Of a stretch of DNA of 64,000 bases, positions 42,040 through 52,221 are shown in pieces. The DNA is taken from positions 1 through 64,000 of the forward strand of contig NZ_BJXJ01000006.1 in NCBI RefSeq assembly GCF_007990935.1. The letters are read 5' to 3'. How positions within the stretch are numbered: the first letter of the stretch is position 1; each line of letters begins with the position of its first letter. The DNA comes from Vibrio sagamiensis NBRC 104589 (GTDB lineage: Bacteria > Pseudomonadota > Gammaproteobacteria > Enterobacterales > Vibrionaceae). The notes under the pieces are model-generated. The model worked only from the letters and a program-made list of their open reading frames with translations. It was not told the origin of the DNA and did no database searches. Position numbers and translations under genes: made by a program.

Positions 42040-42798
42040 ATGAATAATTTACAACTAGAAAAAATCCTAAATGAGAAACTCTCCCCGCAGCTAATTAAAG
42101 ATTATGCGCCCAACGGGCTGCAGGTAGAAGGTGCGCAAGAGATATTGACCGTAGTGACTGGGGTTACCGCATCACAGGCTTTAATTGATTATGCTATCGA
42201 GCAAAATGCGGATGCCATTTTGGTTCATCATGGTTACTTTTGGAAAGGAGAGCCAGCGCCAATACGTGGCATGAAAGGTAAACGAATTCGTAGCCTTATT
42301 AAAAACGATATCAATTTATACTCCTACCACTTACCACTCGATATACATCCTGAATTAGGCAACAATGCACAACTGGCTTGTCTACTGAATATTGAGATTG
42401 AAGGAGGTCTAGAAGGGCATCCGCAATCAGTCGCCATGTTTGGCCGTTTAAAGCAAGCGATGACTGGTAAGGAGTTCGCTCGTAAAATCAATCAAGTACT
42501 CAATCGTGAGCCTTTGCATATCGCTCCGGAAACAGCAGATAAGCTGATTGAAACCGTCGGTTGGTGTACGGGGGGCGGTCAAGACTTCATTGAACTTGCG
42601 GCTCAGCATGGTCTTGATGCATTTATCTCGGGCGAGATTTCAGAACGAACTACATATGCAGCCCGCGAATTAGATATTCATTACTTTTCAGCGGGGCACC
42701 ATGCAACAGAACGTTATGGAGTTAAAGCGCTGGGTGAATGGTTAGCTCAGGAGCATGGCCTGGAAGTGGAGTTTGTCGATATTGATAACCCTGTCTAA
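42040..42798 (+). CDS. Nif3-like dinuclear metal protein (YbgI/NIF3 family)
   Basis: 252 residues from the ATG at 42040 (MNNLQLEKILNEKLS), where similarity to E. coli YbgI begins; an ATG at 42016 with GGGGAT nearby is possible. Hexameric ring protein with two metal ions per subunit, bound by the His residues in VHHGYFWKG and in SAGHHATERYG plus a Glu. Annotated in E. coli as a GTP cyclohydrolase I type 2 homologue; true activity uncertain. Convergent with gltA. Confidence 0.9.
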   Translation: MNNLQLEKILNEKLSPQLIKDYAPNGLQVEGAQEILTVVTGVTASQALIDYAIEQNADAILVHHGYFWKGEPAPIRGMKGKRIRSLIKNDINLYSYHLPLDIHPELGNNAQLACLLNIEIEGGLEGHPQSVAMFGRLKQAMTGKEFARKINQVLNREPLHIAPETADKLIETVGWCTGGGQDFIELAAQHGLDAFISGEISERTTYAARELDIHYFSAGHHATERYGVKALGEWLAQEHGLEVEFVDIDNPV

Positions 42799-42910
42799 CT
42801 AAGCATCTTGAAGTCACGAGGTATATTACCAATAAACCTAACGATCTATTTCGGATTATCGAGTTACCTGAATTTTCGATAAAAATGACAAGTATCACTA
42901 ATGAATGACG

Positions 42911-42942
42911 ACAAGGGGTAATGATTATTACCCCTTGTTTTA
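42911..42942 (+). terminator. Terminator of the Nif3-like gene
   Basis: ACAAGGGGTAAT (42911-42922), loop GATT, ATTACCCCTTGT (42927-42938), then TTTAT. Perfect 12-bp stem; gltA on the other strand shares the stem but has a weaker U run. Confidence 0.87.
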
Positions 42943-42958
42943 TATCAGGAGCTAGAGT

Positions 42959-44248
42959 TTATTCACGTTCATGAAGTGGTGAAAAATCACGCTGTGTTTC
43001 TCCGGTGTAGAGTTGGCGAGGACGACCGATACGGTTGAGTGGGTCACTGTGCATTTCGTTCCAGTGAGCAATCCATCCGATAGTACGAGAAATTGCAAAG
43101 ATAACCGTAAACATTGACACTGGAATACCGATCGCTTTCAGGATGATACCAGAGTAGAAATCTACGTTTGGATACAGTTTCTTAGACACGAAATATTCGT
43201 CAGAAAGTGCGATACGCTCAAGTTCCATTGCAACGTCTAGCAGTGGATCTTTAATATTAAGCTCTTTCAGTACCTCATGGCATGTCTCTCGCATCACCGT
43301 TGCACGTGGATCGTAGTTTTTGTAGACACGATGCCCGAAACCCATTAAACGGAATGGGTCATCTTTGTCTTTGGCACGATCAACGAATTCTGGGATGTTG
43401 TCGACACTGCCAATTTCTTCGAGCATTCTTAAGCATGCCTCATTCGCACCACCGTGAGCTGGCCCCCAGAGAGATGCAATACCTGCGGCAATACATGCAA
43501 ATGGGTTCGCACCTGACGAGCCTGATAAACGAACTGTAGACGTTGATGCGTTTTGCTCATGATCCGCATGAAGTGTGAAAATTTTGTCCATAGCGCGAGC
43601 AACAACGGGATTGACGTCGTACTCCTCGCACGGATTTGCAAACATCATATGCAGGAAATTTTCTGCATAGTTCAGGTCGTTGCGAGGGTAGATAAACGGT
43701 TGACCGATCGTATATTTGTAACACATTGCCGCAAGAGTCGGCATTTTTGACAATAAGCGATACGCTGCAATTTCGCGGTGCTCATCGTTATTGATATCAA
43801 GTGAATCGTGATAGAACGCAGCCAGAGCACCAACTACACCACACATTACAGCCATTGGGTGTGCATCACGTCGAAAACCATGGAAGAAGCTTGCGATTTG
43901 CTCATGAACCATGGTGTGTCGAGTAACCGTTGTTTTAAATTGCTCATATTGATCACGTGTTGGGGCTTCGCCGTAAAGCAGAATGTAACATACTTCAAGA
44001 TAATCTGCGTTATTGGCCAATTGATCAATCGGATACCCGCGATGTAAAAGGATCCCTTTTCCACCATCGATGTATGTGATTGATGACTCACAAGATGCAG
44101 TGGCAAGAAAACCTGGGTCAAATGTAAAGTAACCATTAGCTCCAAGTTTACGAACATCAATTACAGGGGTACCGAGAGTACCTTCCATAATTGGCAGTTC
44201 GATCGGCGCTTGACCTTCAACGTGAAGGGTCGCTTTCTTATCCGCCAT
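42959..44248 (-). CDS. gltA: Citrate synthase (type I, NADH-sensitive)
   Basis: 429 residues. Joins oxaloacetate and acetyl-CoA, the entry reaction of the TCA cycle. The hexameric gram-negative type, with the catalytic His motifs [11 protein letters not shown] and [20 protein letters not shown] lies 6 nt before the ATG. Divergent from sdhCDAB as in E. coli, so both arms of the cycle share a control region. Confidence 0.97.
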   Translation of the reverse strand: MADKKATLHVEGQAPIELPIMEGTLGTPVIDVRKLGANGYFTFDPGFLATASCESSITYIDGGKGILLHRGYPIDQLANNADYLEVCYILLYGEAPTRDQYEQFKTTVTRHTMVHEQIASFFHGFRRDAHPMAVMCGVVGALAAFYHDSLDINNDEHREIAAYRLLSKMPTLAAMCYKYTIGQPFIYPRNDLNYAENFLHMMFANPCEEYDVNPVVARAMDKIFTLHADHEQNASTSTVRLSGSSGANPFACIAAGIASLWGPAHGGANEACLRMLEEIGSVDNIPEFVDRAKDKDDPFRLMGFGHRVYKNYDPRATVMRETCHEVLKELNIKDPLLDVAMELERIALSDEYFVSKKLYPNVDFYSGIILKAIGIPVSMFTVIFAISRTIGWIAHWNEMHSDPLNRIGRPRQLYTGETQRDFSPLHERE

Positions 44249-44646
44249 AACAATCTCCTTTGTTTATTATTTAATCCGTCCAGGATGTTTATGTGCCATT
44301 TTTGTACTGTTGTTAAAGCATAATGTCAATTTTTCTCGATTTTTGTGTGCACATGTTATGATTTTTCTCATGAAAATCGCTAAAAATCTGTGCTGTGTAG
44401 CATTATTTGTTACATCAATTGTATTAGAATGTTGCTGGTCGTATATTGACACAGAAGATTTTAGTCAAATCCTTATGCATAGAGGGGGCTAGAAACAAAA
44501 GTGAGGTTTGTTTTTATATCCTTAACGTTAGTATTTTTTAAACAATTATCTATCGCCTGAATGGTTGGTTTTTGTTAAGTAAATGTTAACTTTTGTGCAT
44601 TTGGGAGCTGAAATTGGTTATAACAATAAATGCTTAATGGAGCTGA
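44249..44646. other. gltA-sdhC divergent control region
   Basis: 398 bases. Contains ArcA-like direct repeats at 44572-44590 near sdhC. A 40-codon frame at 44370-44492 has no ribosome binding site and is not called. No clear CRP site. Confidence 0.45.
44572..44590 (+). promoter_or_regulatory. Candidate ArcA binding site upstream of sdhC
   Basis: GTTAA at 44574-44578 and again at 44585-44589, spaced 11 bp, inside TTGTTAAGTAAATGTTAAC. ArcA sites are direct GTTA-type repeats with 11-bp spacing, and sdh operons are known ArcA targets. Confidence 0.5.
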
Positions 44647-45039
44647 GTGAGCAAGCCCGTGAAAGAAAGAAAGTCAAGACCTGTTAATTTAGATTTACAG
44701 ACTATCCGCTTTCCCATCACAGCAATTGCGTCGATTCTACACCGTGTTTCTGGTGTGATTACGTTTGTTGCGGTGGGTATATTACTTTGGTTACTATCTA
44801 TTTCCCTGTCATCACCAGTAGGGTTTGAGAATGCCGCACAAATTGTCGATAGCTTTTTCGTGAAGTTGATCTTGTGGGCTATTCTGACTGCACTTGCGTA
44901 TCACATTGCAGGAGGTATTCGTCACCTTCTGATGGATCTAGGTCATTTTGAAGAGCTAGATTCTGGAGCATTGAGCGCGAAAATTGCTTTCGGTGCAACC
45001 GCAGTGTTATCGGTATTGGCAGGAATTTTAGTATGGTAA
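44647..45039 (+). CDS. sdhC: Succinate dehydrogenase cytochrome b556 subunit
   Basis: 130 residues from a GTG start. Membrane anchor of complex II with three spans; it binds quinone and heme b. The start RPVNLDLQTIRFPITAIASILHRVSG (only the core SILHRVSG need be noted) contains the conserved Ser/Arg quinone-site residues, and the heme-ligand His is in AYHIAGGIRHL. First gene of sdhCDAB, overlapping sdhD by seven nucleotides. Confidence 0.95.
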   Translation: MSKPVKERKSRPVNLDLQTIRFPITAIASILHRVSGVITFVAVGILLWLLSISLSSPVGFENAAQIVDSFFVKLILWAILTALAYHIAGGIRHLLMDLGHFEELDSGALSAKIAFGATAVLSVLAGILVW

Positions 45040-45377
45040 AAAACGTTTCTTCATTTGGTCGTAATGGCGTTCATGATTTCTTATTGATACGCGCTTCAGC
45101 CATCATTATGACCCTATACACGATTTATCTAGTCAGCTTTTGTGCTTTCTCTGATATCTCTTACGCATCATGGACTCAGTTTTTCGGTGGTACATTCACT
45201 AAGACCTTCACCATGTTGGCACTTGTCTCTGTTCTGATCCATGCATGGATTGGTATGTGGCAAGTTTTCACTGACTATATCAAGTGCACAAAATTACGTG
45301 GTGCACTACAACTTGGTGTGATCGCTGTGCTGTTCGGCTATGTCTTCTCTGGTCTATTTATTTTGTGGGGTGCGTAA
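45033..45377 (+). CDS. sdhD: Succinate dehydrogenase membrane anchor subunit
   Basis: 114 residues with three membrane spans. Pairs with SdhC in complex II. The conserved FGRNGVHDFLLIRASA start and the heme-ligand His in LIHAWIGMWQV followed by DYIK can be seen. It overlaps the sdhC end and stops directly before the sdhA start. Confidence 0.95.
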   Translation: MVKNVSSFGRNGVHDFLLIRASAIIMTLYTIYLVSFCAFSDISYASWTQFFGGTFTKTFTMLALVSVLIHAWIGMWQVFTDYIKCTKLRGALQLGVIAVLFGYVFSGLFILWGA

Positions 45378-47144
45378 GTGTCTATTCCAGTTCGTGAATT
45401 TGATGCCGTAGTAATCGGCGCTGGTGGTGCAGGCATGCGTGCGGCACTGCAAATTTCAGAGCAAGGCTTGTCCTGTGCTTTGTTATCTAAAGTATTTCCA
45501 ACTCGTTCTCATACGGTTTCTGCTCAAGGCGGGATCACGGTTGCTCTAGGCAACTCACATAAGGACAATTGGCAATGGCACATGTACGATACTGTTAAAG
45601 GTTCAGATTACATCGGTGATCAGAATGCGATTGAATACATGTGTAAAAATGGTCCAGAGTCAGTCATTGAACTTGAAAAAATGGGTTTACCATTTTCTCG
45701 TTTTGATGATGGTTCTATTTATCAACGTCCGTTTGGTGGCCAGTCAAAAGAGTTTGGCGGTGAACAAGCGGCACGTACAGCAGCAGCGGCAGATCGTACC
45801 GGCCACGCATTGCTTCATACGCTTTACCAACAAAATGTGAAACATAAAACAACCATTTTCTCTGAGTGGTACGCACTAGACTTGGTGAAAAACCAAGACG
45901 GCGCGATCATGGGTTGTACTGCTATCTGTATGGAAACGGGCGAGATTTGTTACTTCAAATCGAAAGCTACTATATTAGCAACAGGTGGCGCAGGCCGTAT
46001 CTACGCTTCTACAACGAATGCTCACATAAATACTGGTGACGGTGTTGGTATGGCGCTTCGTGCAGGCGTTCCAATGCAAGATATGGAAATGTGGCAGTTC
46101 CACCCAACGGGTATCGCTGGCGCAGGTGTTCTCGTCACAGAAGGCTGTCGTGGTGAAGGTGGCTACCTTCTAAATAAAGACGGTGAGCGCTTCATGGAAC
46201 GTTACGCACCAAACGCGAAAGACCTTGCCGGTCGTGACGTCGTCGCGCGTTCAATGATGATTGAAATCCGTGAAGGTCGTGGCTGTGATGGTCCTTGGGG
46301 CCCACACATCAAACTAAAACTGGATCACCTTGGTAAAGACGTTCTTGAATCTCGTCTACCTGGTATCTGTGAACTTTCACGTACCTTTGCGCACGTGGAT
46401 CCAGTAAAAGAGCCAATTCCAGTCATTCCAACGTGTCACTACATGATGGGCGGTGTTCCAACTCAAGTTTCTGGTCAAGCAATTAAGCAGACTGCCGATG
46501 GCCGAGACGTGGAAGTTCAAGGTCTATACGCTTGTGGTGAAATTGCTTCAGTATCAGTACACGGTGCAAACCGTCTGGGTGGTAACTCACTGCTTGACCT
46601 TGTGGTATTTGGTCGTGCAACTGGTCTACACCTTGGTGAAACCTTGGCTGCGCAATCTGAAGCTCGCCCTGCAACCGAATCTGACATAGAAGCTTCTCTG
46701 GCACGTACTATGCGTTGGGAGAACAGCAAAGGCGGTGAAGACCCAGTTCAAATTCGTAAAGATCTGCAATCTTGCATGCAAAACAGCTTCTCGGTATTCC
46801 GTGAAGGTGATGCAATGGCAACAGGTTTAGAAGAGCTTAAAGTGATTCGCGAGCGCTTAAAAAATGCACACCTTGCTGATAAGTCTTCTGAATTCAATAC
46901 ACAGCGTATTGAGTGTTTAGAGCTAGATAATTTGATGGAAACAGCATTCTCTACTGCAGTAGCGGCCAATTACCGAACAGAAAGCCGAGGTGCACATGCT
47001 CGTTTCGATTTCCCAGATCGTGATGATGAAAATTGGCTATGTCACTCAATCTACAACCCGGAAAAAGAAGCGATGACTAAGCGTGACGTTAATATGTCAC
47101 CTGTACATCGTGAAGCTTTTCCGCCAAAAGTACGTACATATTAG
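45378..47144 (+). CDS. sdhA: Succinate dehydrogenase flavoprotein subunit
   Basis: 588 residues, same as E. coli. GTG start with no gap after sdhD. Oxidises succinate to fumarate. FAD-binding GAGGAGMRA (14-22), covalent FAD site H45 in [11 protein letters not shown], and substrate residues in HPTGI and [10 protein letters not shown]. Soluble, bound to SdhB on the inner face of the membrane. Confidence 0.97.
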   Translation: MSIPVREFDAVVIGAGGAGMRAALQISEQGLSCALLSKVFPTRSHTVSAQGGITVALGNSHKDNWQWHMYDTVKGSDYIGDQNAIEYMCKNGPESVIELEKMGLPFSRFDDGSIYQRPFGGQSKEFGGEQAARTAAAADRTGHALLHTLYQQNVKHKTTIFSEWYALDLVKNQDGAIMGCTAICMETGEICYFKSKATILATGGAGRIYASTTNAHINTGDGVGMALRAGVPMQDMEMWQFHPTGIAGAGVLVTEGCRGEGGYLLNKDGERFMERYAPNAKDLAGRDVVARSMMIEIREGRGCDGPWGPHIKLKLDHLGKDVLESRLPGICELSRTFAHVDPVKEPIPVIPTCHYMMGGVPTQVSGQAIKQTADGRDVEVQGLYACGEIASVSVHGANRLGGNSLLDLVVFGRATGLHLGETLAAQSEARPATESDIEASLARTMRWENSKGGEDPVQIRKDLQSCMQNSFSVFREGDAMATGLEELKVIRERLKNAHLADKSSEFNTQRIECLELDNLMETAFSTAVAANYRTESRGAHARFDFPDRDDENWLCHSIYNPEKEAMTKRDVNMSPVHREAFPPKVRTY

Positions 47145-47159
47145 AGGGAGGATATGATA

Positions 47160-47870
47160 ATGAAACTAAACTTCTCTTTATACCGATACAATCCGGATGT
47201 AGATACAAAACCTTACATGAAAGAGTACACCCTTGAAGTAAAAGAAGGCTCTGACATGATGGTACTTGATGCGCTGATTTTACTCAAAGAGCAAGACCCA
47301 AGTATTTCTTTCCGTCGGTCTTGTCGTGAGGGTGTATGTGGCTCAGATGGTCTTAACATGAATGGTAAGAATGGCCTTGCATGTATTACACCTCTTTCTG
47401 CTTTACAGGGTAGTAAGATCGTTATTCGACCATTACCAGGTTTGCCAGTCGTTCGTGATCTGATTGTTGATATGACGCAGTTTTATGACAACTACGCAAA
47501 AGTAAAACCATTTTTGATTGATGATGGTGCATTACCACCTTCCCGTGAAAACTTACAATCACCAGATGAGCGTGCTCATTTAGATGGATTGTATGAATGT
47601 ATTATGTGTGCATGTTGTACGACTTCTTGTCCATCATTCTGGTGGAATCCAGATAAATTTATTGGGCCAGCTGGCTTGCTTGCTGCTTACCGTTGGCTAA
47701 TTGATAGCCGTGATACAGCAACAAATGAACGCTTGTCCGATCTTGATGATGCATTTAGCGTTTTTCGTTGCCATGGCATTATGAATTGTGTAAGTGTTTG
47801 TCCTAAGGGACTTAACCCTACAAAAGCTATCGGTCACATTAAGACGATGCTGATCAATCGTTCAATATAA
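47160..47870 (+). CDS. sdhB: Succinate dehydrogenase iron-sulfur subunit
   Basis: 236 residues from the second ATG at 47160, which lies 8 nt after GGGAGG; the ATG at 47154 is too close to it. N-terminal [2Fe-2S] ferredoxin domain with C55, C60, D63 and C75; C-terminal domain with CIMCACCTTSCP and CHGIMNCVSVCPKG ligating [4Fe-4S] and [3Fe-4S]. Last sdh gene, 90 nt ahead of sucA. Confidence 0.96.
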   Translation: MKLNFSLYRYNPDVDTKPYMKEYTLEVKEGSDMMVLDALILLKEQDPSISFRRSCREGVCGSDGLNMNGKNGLACITPLSALQGSKIVIRPLPGLPVVRDLIVDMTQFYDNYAKVKPFLIDDGALPPSRENLQSPDERAHLDGLYECIMCACCTTSCPSFWWNPDKFIGPAGLLAAYRWLIDSRDTATNERLSDLDDAFSVFRCHGIMNCVSVCPKGLNPTKAIGHIKTMLINRSI

Positions 47871-47885
47871 TCGATAGCAAAAATC

Positions 47886-47905
47886 GCCAGCCGAAATCGG
47901 CTGGC
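47886..47905 (+). other. Hairpin between sdhB and sucA
   Basis: GCCAGCCGA (47886-47894) and TCGGCTGGC (47897-47905) 15 nt after the sdhB stop, followed by TTAATAG rather than a U tract. Probable mRNA stabiliser or partial terminator separating sdh from suc expression. Confidence 0.6.
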
Positions 47906-47960
47906 TTAATAGCTCGGCGAAGACCGAAGTAAACGTGAAAACTACTGGTTAAGGGAAAAT

Positions 47961-50792
47961 ATGCACAACGGCGCGATGAAGGCATGGCTCGAGTCTTCAC
48001 ACTTGGCTGGCGCTAATGCAACATATGTAGAGGACCTCTACGAACTGTATCTAAGTGATCCAGATTTGGTAAGTGAGGAATGGAAACGTGTATTTGATGA
48101 GTTACCTAAGAGCTCAGAAGAAGTGGCTGAACAGCCGCACTCACGTGTCCGAGATTACTTCCGACGACTCGCTCAAGAAACAAAGCATTACAGTGTCCAA
48201 GTTAGTGACCCAGATGTCGACGCTAAACAAGTAAAAGTTCTACAGCTAATCAATGCCTACCGCTTTCGCGGACATGAAGCAGCAGAGCTTGATCCTTTAG
48301 GTTTATGGTTACGCCCACCCGTGGCTGAACTAGATCCAGCATTCCATAACCTTACTCAAGATGATTTTGAAGAAACTTTTAATGTAGGTTCTTTGGCCAT
48401 TGGTCAAGATACCATGAAGTTAAAAGACATTTATTCTGCTCTAAAGAAAACCTACTGTGGTTCGATTGGTGCGGAATACATGCACATGACAGATACAGAG
48501 CAAAAACGTTGGATTCAACAACGTTTAGAATCCGTGGTCGGTCAACCTTCTTTTAATCAAGATGAAAAACGTACTTTCCTTGAAGAGCTCACGGCAGCTG
48601 AAGGTTTAGAGCGTTACTTGGGGGCGAAATTCCCAGGTGCTAAGCGATTCTCATTGGAAGGTGGTGATGCCATGATTCCAATGACGAAAGAGTTGATTCG
48701 TCATGCGGGTAAAAACGGCATGCGCGAAGTCGTTATTGGTATGGCACACCGTGGGCGTTTGAACATGTTAGTCAACGTTCTTGGTAAAAGACCACAAGAC
48801 CTATTCGATGAATTTGCAGGAAAACACGATGATACGTGGGGTACTGGTGACGTGAAATATCACCAAGGCTTCTCTGCTGACTTTGCAACGCCGGGTGGAG
48901 ATGTTCACCTAGCGCTCGCATTTAACCCTTCTCACCTAGAGATTGTGAACCCAGTGGTGATCGGTTCCGTGCGTGCACGCCAAGATCGCTTAGAGGACCA
49001 CGATGGTAGCCGTGTTTTACCAATTACTATTCATGGTGATTCGGCGATTGCGGGTCAGGGGGTGGTAGCTGAGACATTTAATATGTCCTTAGCTCGTGGC
49101 TTCTGTGTTGGCGGTACAGTACGCATTGTTGTCAACAATCAGGTTGGTTTTACGACTTCGAATCCTCGTGATACCCGTTCGACCATGTACTGTACCGATA
49201 TCGCGAAAATGGTACAGGCACCAATCTTCCACGTTAATGCGGACGATCCAGAAGCGGTTGCATTTGTAACACGTATCGCATTGGATTATCGTAACGAGTT
49301 CAAACGTGATGTTGTGATTGACTTGGTGTGTTACCGTCGTCATGGTCATAACGAAGCGGATGAGCCGAATGCGACACAACCGTTAATGTATCAAAAAATC
49401 AAAAAGCACCCAACGCCACGTAAGCTTTATGCGGATGTTTTGATTGATAAGAACGAATCAGACATTGAAACAGCGACTCAACTTGTTAATGAATACCGTG
49501 ATGCACTGGATAAAGGTGAAGTTGTTGTTAAAGAGTGGCGTCCAATGGCATTACACTCTGTTGACTGGTCACCATACCTTGGGCATGACTGGGATAGCGC
49601 GTGGGACAGCACTTTTGATCCGAAACGTTTGAAAGAACTTGGACAACGTATCATTCAGCACCCTGAGAGTCACAAGCTTCAGAGCCGCGTAAACAAGCTG
49701 TACAACGACCGCGCCGCGATGGTCAACGGAGAGAAGCCTGTCGACTGGGGTATGGCCGAAACACTGGCTTACGCTACCTTAGTTGATGATGGTAAACGTA
49801 TCCGTATCTCAGGACAGGATGCGGGCCGTGGTACTTTCTTCCACCGCCATTCAGTACTCCACAACCAAACTGATGCGAGTACATTCATCCCATTGGCTAA
49901 CATTCACGATAAACAAGGTCCTTTCCAAGTCTTCGACTCTGTGCTTTCAGAAGAAGCCGTACTGGCGTTTGAGTATGGTTACGCAACCGCAGAACCAAGT
50001 GGTTTGACTATATGGGAAGCGCAGTTTGGTGATTTTGCCAATGGTGCTCAAGTTGTGATCGACCAGTTCATTTCTTCCGGTGAGCAAAAGTGGGCTCGTT
50101 TGTGTGGTTTAACGATGTTACTTCCGCATGGTTATGAAGGCCAAGGCCCAGAGCACTCTTCTGCACGTTTAGAGCGTTACCTACAATTGTGCGCTGAGCA
50201 AAACATGCAAGTTGTGGTTCCATCAACACCTGCGCAGGTTTATCACATGATACGCCGCCAAGTTGTGCGTCCGATGCGTAGACCTCTGATTGTGATGTCG
50301 CCTAAGTCACTACTGCGTCATCCTTTGTGTACATCTACATTAGAAGAGCTTTCTGATGGTACTTTCCAGCCTGCGATCCCAGAAATCGACAGTTTGGATC
50401 CGAGCAAAGTGAAACGTGTTGTTTTCTGTTCAGGTAAAGTCTATTTCGATCTACTTGAACAACGTCGCAATAATGAGCAAGAAGACGTCGCGATTGTGCG
50501 TATTGAGCAACTTTACCCATTCCCTCTGGAAGAAGTTCAGTCAGCTATTGCTTCTTACACGAATGTGGAAGACTTTGTTTGGTGTCAAGAAGAACCTCAA
50601 AACCAAGGTGCTTGGTACTGTAGTCAACATAATTTCCGTGCAGCGATTCCTACTGGTGCTGACCTTAAATATTCAGGTCGACCAGCTTCAGCTTCGCCTG
50701 CAGTCGGTTACATGTCGGTACATTTGAAACAACAAAAAGCGTTGGTTGAAGACGCGCTAAATGTGAATACAAAAACTTCGAATAAGAACTAG
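47961..50792 (+). CDS. sucA: 2-oxoglutarate dehydrogenase E1 component
   Basis: 943 residues. Thiamine-diphosphate enzyme that decarboxylates 2-oxoglutarate and transfers succinyl to SucB. The N-terminal SucB-docking segment starts MHNGAMKAWLESS; the TPP region includes GMAHRGRLNMLVNVLGK and HGDSAIAGQG; the C-terminal domain ends near YCSQHNFRAAIP. AAGGGAAA precedes the ATG. Confidence 0.97.
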   Translation: MHNGAMKAWLESSHLAGANATYVEDLYELYLSDPDLVSEEWKRVFDELPKSSEEVAEQPHSRVRDYFRRLAQETKHYSVQVSDPDVDAKQVKVLQLINAYRFRGHEAAELDPLGLWLRPPVAELDPAFHNLTQDDFEETFNVGSLAIGQDTMKLKDIYSALKKTYCGSIGAEYMHMTDTEQKRWIQQRLESVVGQPSFNQDEKRTFLEELTAAEGLERYLGAKFPGAKRFSLEGGDAMIPMTKELIRHAGKNGMREVVIGMAHRGRLNMLVNVLGKRPQDLFDEFAGKHDDTWGTGDVKYHQGFSADFATPGGDVHLALAFNPSHLEIVNPVVIGSVRARQDRLEDHDGSRVLPITIHGDSAIAGQGVVAETFNMSLARGFCVGGTVRIVVNNQVGFTTSNPRDTRSTMYCTDIAKMVQAPIFHVNADDPEAVAFVTRIALDYRNEFKRDVVIDLVCYRRHGHNEADEPNATQPLMYQKIKKHPTPRKLYADVLIDKNESDIETATQLVNEYRDALDKGEVVVKEWRPMALHSVDWSPYLGHDWDSAWDSTFDPKRLKELGQRIIQHPESHKLQSRVNKLYNDRAAMVNGEKPVDWGMAETLAYATLVDDGKRIRISGQDAGRGTFFHRHSVLHNQTDASTFIPLANIHDKQGPFQVFDSVLSEEAVLAFEYGYATAEPSGLTIWEAQFGDFANGAQVVIDQFISSGEQKWARLCGLTMLLPHGYEGQGPEHSSARLERYLQLCAEQNMQVVVPSTPAQVYHMIRRQVVRPMRRPLIVMSPKSLLRHPLCTSTLEELSDGTFQPAIPEIDSLDPSKVKRVVFCSGKVYFDLLEQRRNNEQEDVAIVRIEQLYPFPLEEVQSAIASYTNVEDFVWCQEEPQNQGAWYCSQHNFRAAIPTGADLKYSGRPASASPAVGYMSVHLKQQKALVEDALNVNTKTSNKN

Positions 50793-50813
50793 AAGTAAAA
50801 GGAAGAAATAAAT

Positions 50814-52016
50814 ATGACAATTGAAATTCTGGTTCCAGATTTACCTGAATCAGTTGCCGATGCAACCGTAGCAACATGGCACAAACAACCAGGTGACGCT
50901 GTAGAGCGTGATGAAATTTTGGTTGATATCGAAACCGATAAAGTTGTGCTTGAAGTACCCGCCCCGGAAGCAGGTATTTTAGAAGCCATTCTTGAAGAAG
51001 ATGGAGCGACTGTTCTATCTAAACAATTGATTGCAAGACTTAAGCCTGGTGCTGTTGCTGGAGAACCAACAGTAGACACAACAGAAGATAAAGCGGCATC
51101 TCCTGATAAACGTCACAAAGCGGCACTTAATGAAGAAAGTAACGATGCACTCAGCCCAGCTGTTCGTCGTCTTCTGGCTGAACATGGTTTAGACGCTGCG
51201 CAAGTTAAAGGAACGGGTGTTGGTGGTCGTATCACTCGTGAAGATATCGAAGCTCATTTAGCATCGAAAAAATCAGCACCAAAAGCTGAAGCGTCTGTTC
51301 AAGCACCAGCGGCAGCTCGTAGCCAGAAGCGCGTTCCGATGACACGTCTACGTAAAACAGTAGCGAATCGCCTGCTTGAAGCTAAAAATAACACAGCAAT
51401 GCTGACAACCTTTAACGAAGTGAACATGAAGCCAATCATGGATCTGCGTAAGCAATACAAAGATCAATTCGAAGAGCGTCATGGTACTCGTCTTGGTTTC
51501 ATGTCTTTCTATGTGAAAGCAGTAACTGAAGCACTGAAACGTTACCCTGAAGTCAACGCGTCTATCGACGGTGATGATATTGTTTACCACAACTACTTCG
51601 ACATCAGCATGGCGGTTTCTACACCGCGTGGCCTAGTGACCCCAGTACTAAAAGATTGTGACACTCTTGGCTTTGCTGATATCGAAAAAGGCATCAAAGA
51701 GCTGGCTATCAAAGGCCGTGATGGTAAATTGACCGTTGATGAGTTAATGGGCGGTAACTTTACTATCACAAATGGTGGTGTGTTTGGTTCACTAATGTCG
51801 ACGCCAATCATTAACCCACCACAATCGGCTATCTTAGGTATGCATAAGATTCAAGAGCGTCCTATGGCTGTGGATGGTAAGGTAGAAATTCTGCCAATGA
51901 TGTACTTGGCTCTTTCTTACGATCATCGTTTAATTGACGGCCGAGAGTCTGTTGGTTTCCTAGTGACGATTAAAGAGCTATTGGAAGATCCAGCCCGTCT
52001 ATTACTAGACGTTTAA
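50814..52016 (+). CDS. sucB: 2-oxoglutarate dehydrogenase E2 (dihydrolipoyl succinyltransferase)
   Basis: 400 residues. Lipoyl domain (1-78) with the lipoylated K43 in [11 protein letters not shown]3-binding domain (about 108-145, [22 protein letters not shown]), and catalytic domain with the active-site His in [11 protein letters not shown]. Core of the complex with SucA and Lpd; lpd is not in the window. Confidence 0.97.
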   Translation: MTIEILVPDLPESVADATVATWHKQPGDAVERDEILVDIETDKVVLEVPAPEAGILEAILEEDGATVLSKQLIARLKPGAVAGEPTVDTTEDKAASPDKRHKAALNEESNDALSPAVRRLLAEHGLDAAQVKGTGVGGRITREDIEAHLASKKSAPKAEASVQAPAAARSQKRVPMTRLRKTVANRLLEAKNNTAMLTTFNEVNMKPIMDLRKQYKDQFEERHGTRLGFMSFYVKAVTEALKRYPEVNASIDGDDIVYHNYFDISMAVSTPRGLVTPVLKDCDTLGFADIEKGIKELAIKGRDGKLTVDELMGGNFTITNGGVFGSLMSTPIINPPQSAILGMHKIQERPMAVDGKVEILPMMYLALSYDHRLIDGRESVGFLVTIKELLEDPARLLLDV

Positions 52017-52023
52017 TCTTGAT

Positions 52024-52126
52024 AGGTACCGAGCTGTGTAGGATGGCTCGGTACTTACCTCAACTTGGGCTAGCTTGATTTCTTCTTTCTAGCCTTCATT
52101 TCGCTGAAGCACTGAGACACTCAGTG
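52024..52126 (+). other. Three hairpins in the sucB-sucC gap
   Basis: GTACCGAGC (52026-52034) / GCTCGGTAC (52046-52054); GGCTAG near 52068 / CTAGCC near 52090; CACTGAG (52110-52116) / CTCAGTG (52120-52126). No U tract follows any of them. The whole gap is 205 nt, long for genes in one operon, so it may set different levels of sucAB and sucCD. Confidence 0.6.
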
Positions 52127-52221
52127 AGCCGTGATTTGAAAAGACCCTACAGATATACCGCACTTAACGCGGTGTTATGGAAATAATAAATCCCTCAAGG
52201 GAAAACAAACGGAATATCAAA

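Noticed and set aside
44370..44492. 40-codon frame with a hydrophobic N-terminus (MKIAKNLCCVALF) between gltA and sdhC
   Set aside because: It resembles a small membrane peptide but has no Shine-Dalgarno sequence, an unsuitable lipobox and lies in the divergent promoter region; not enough to call a gene.
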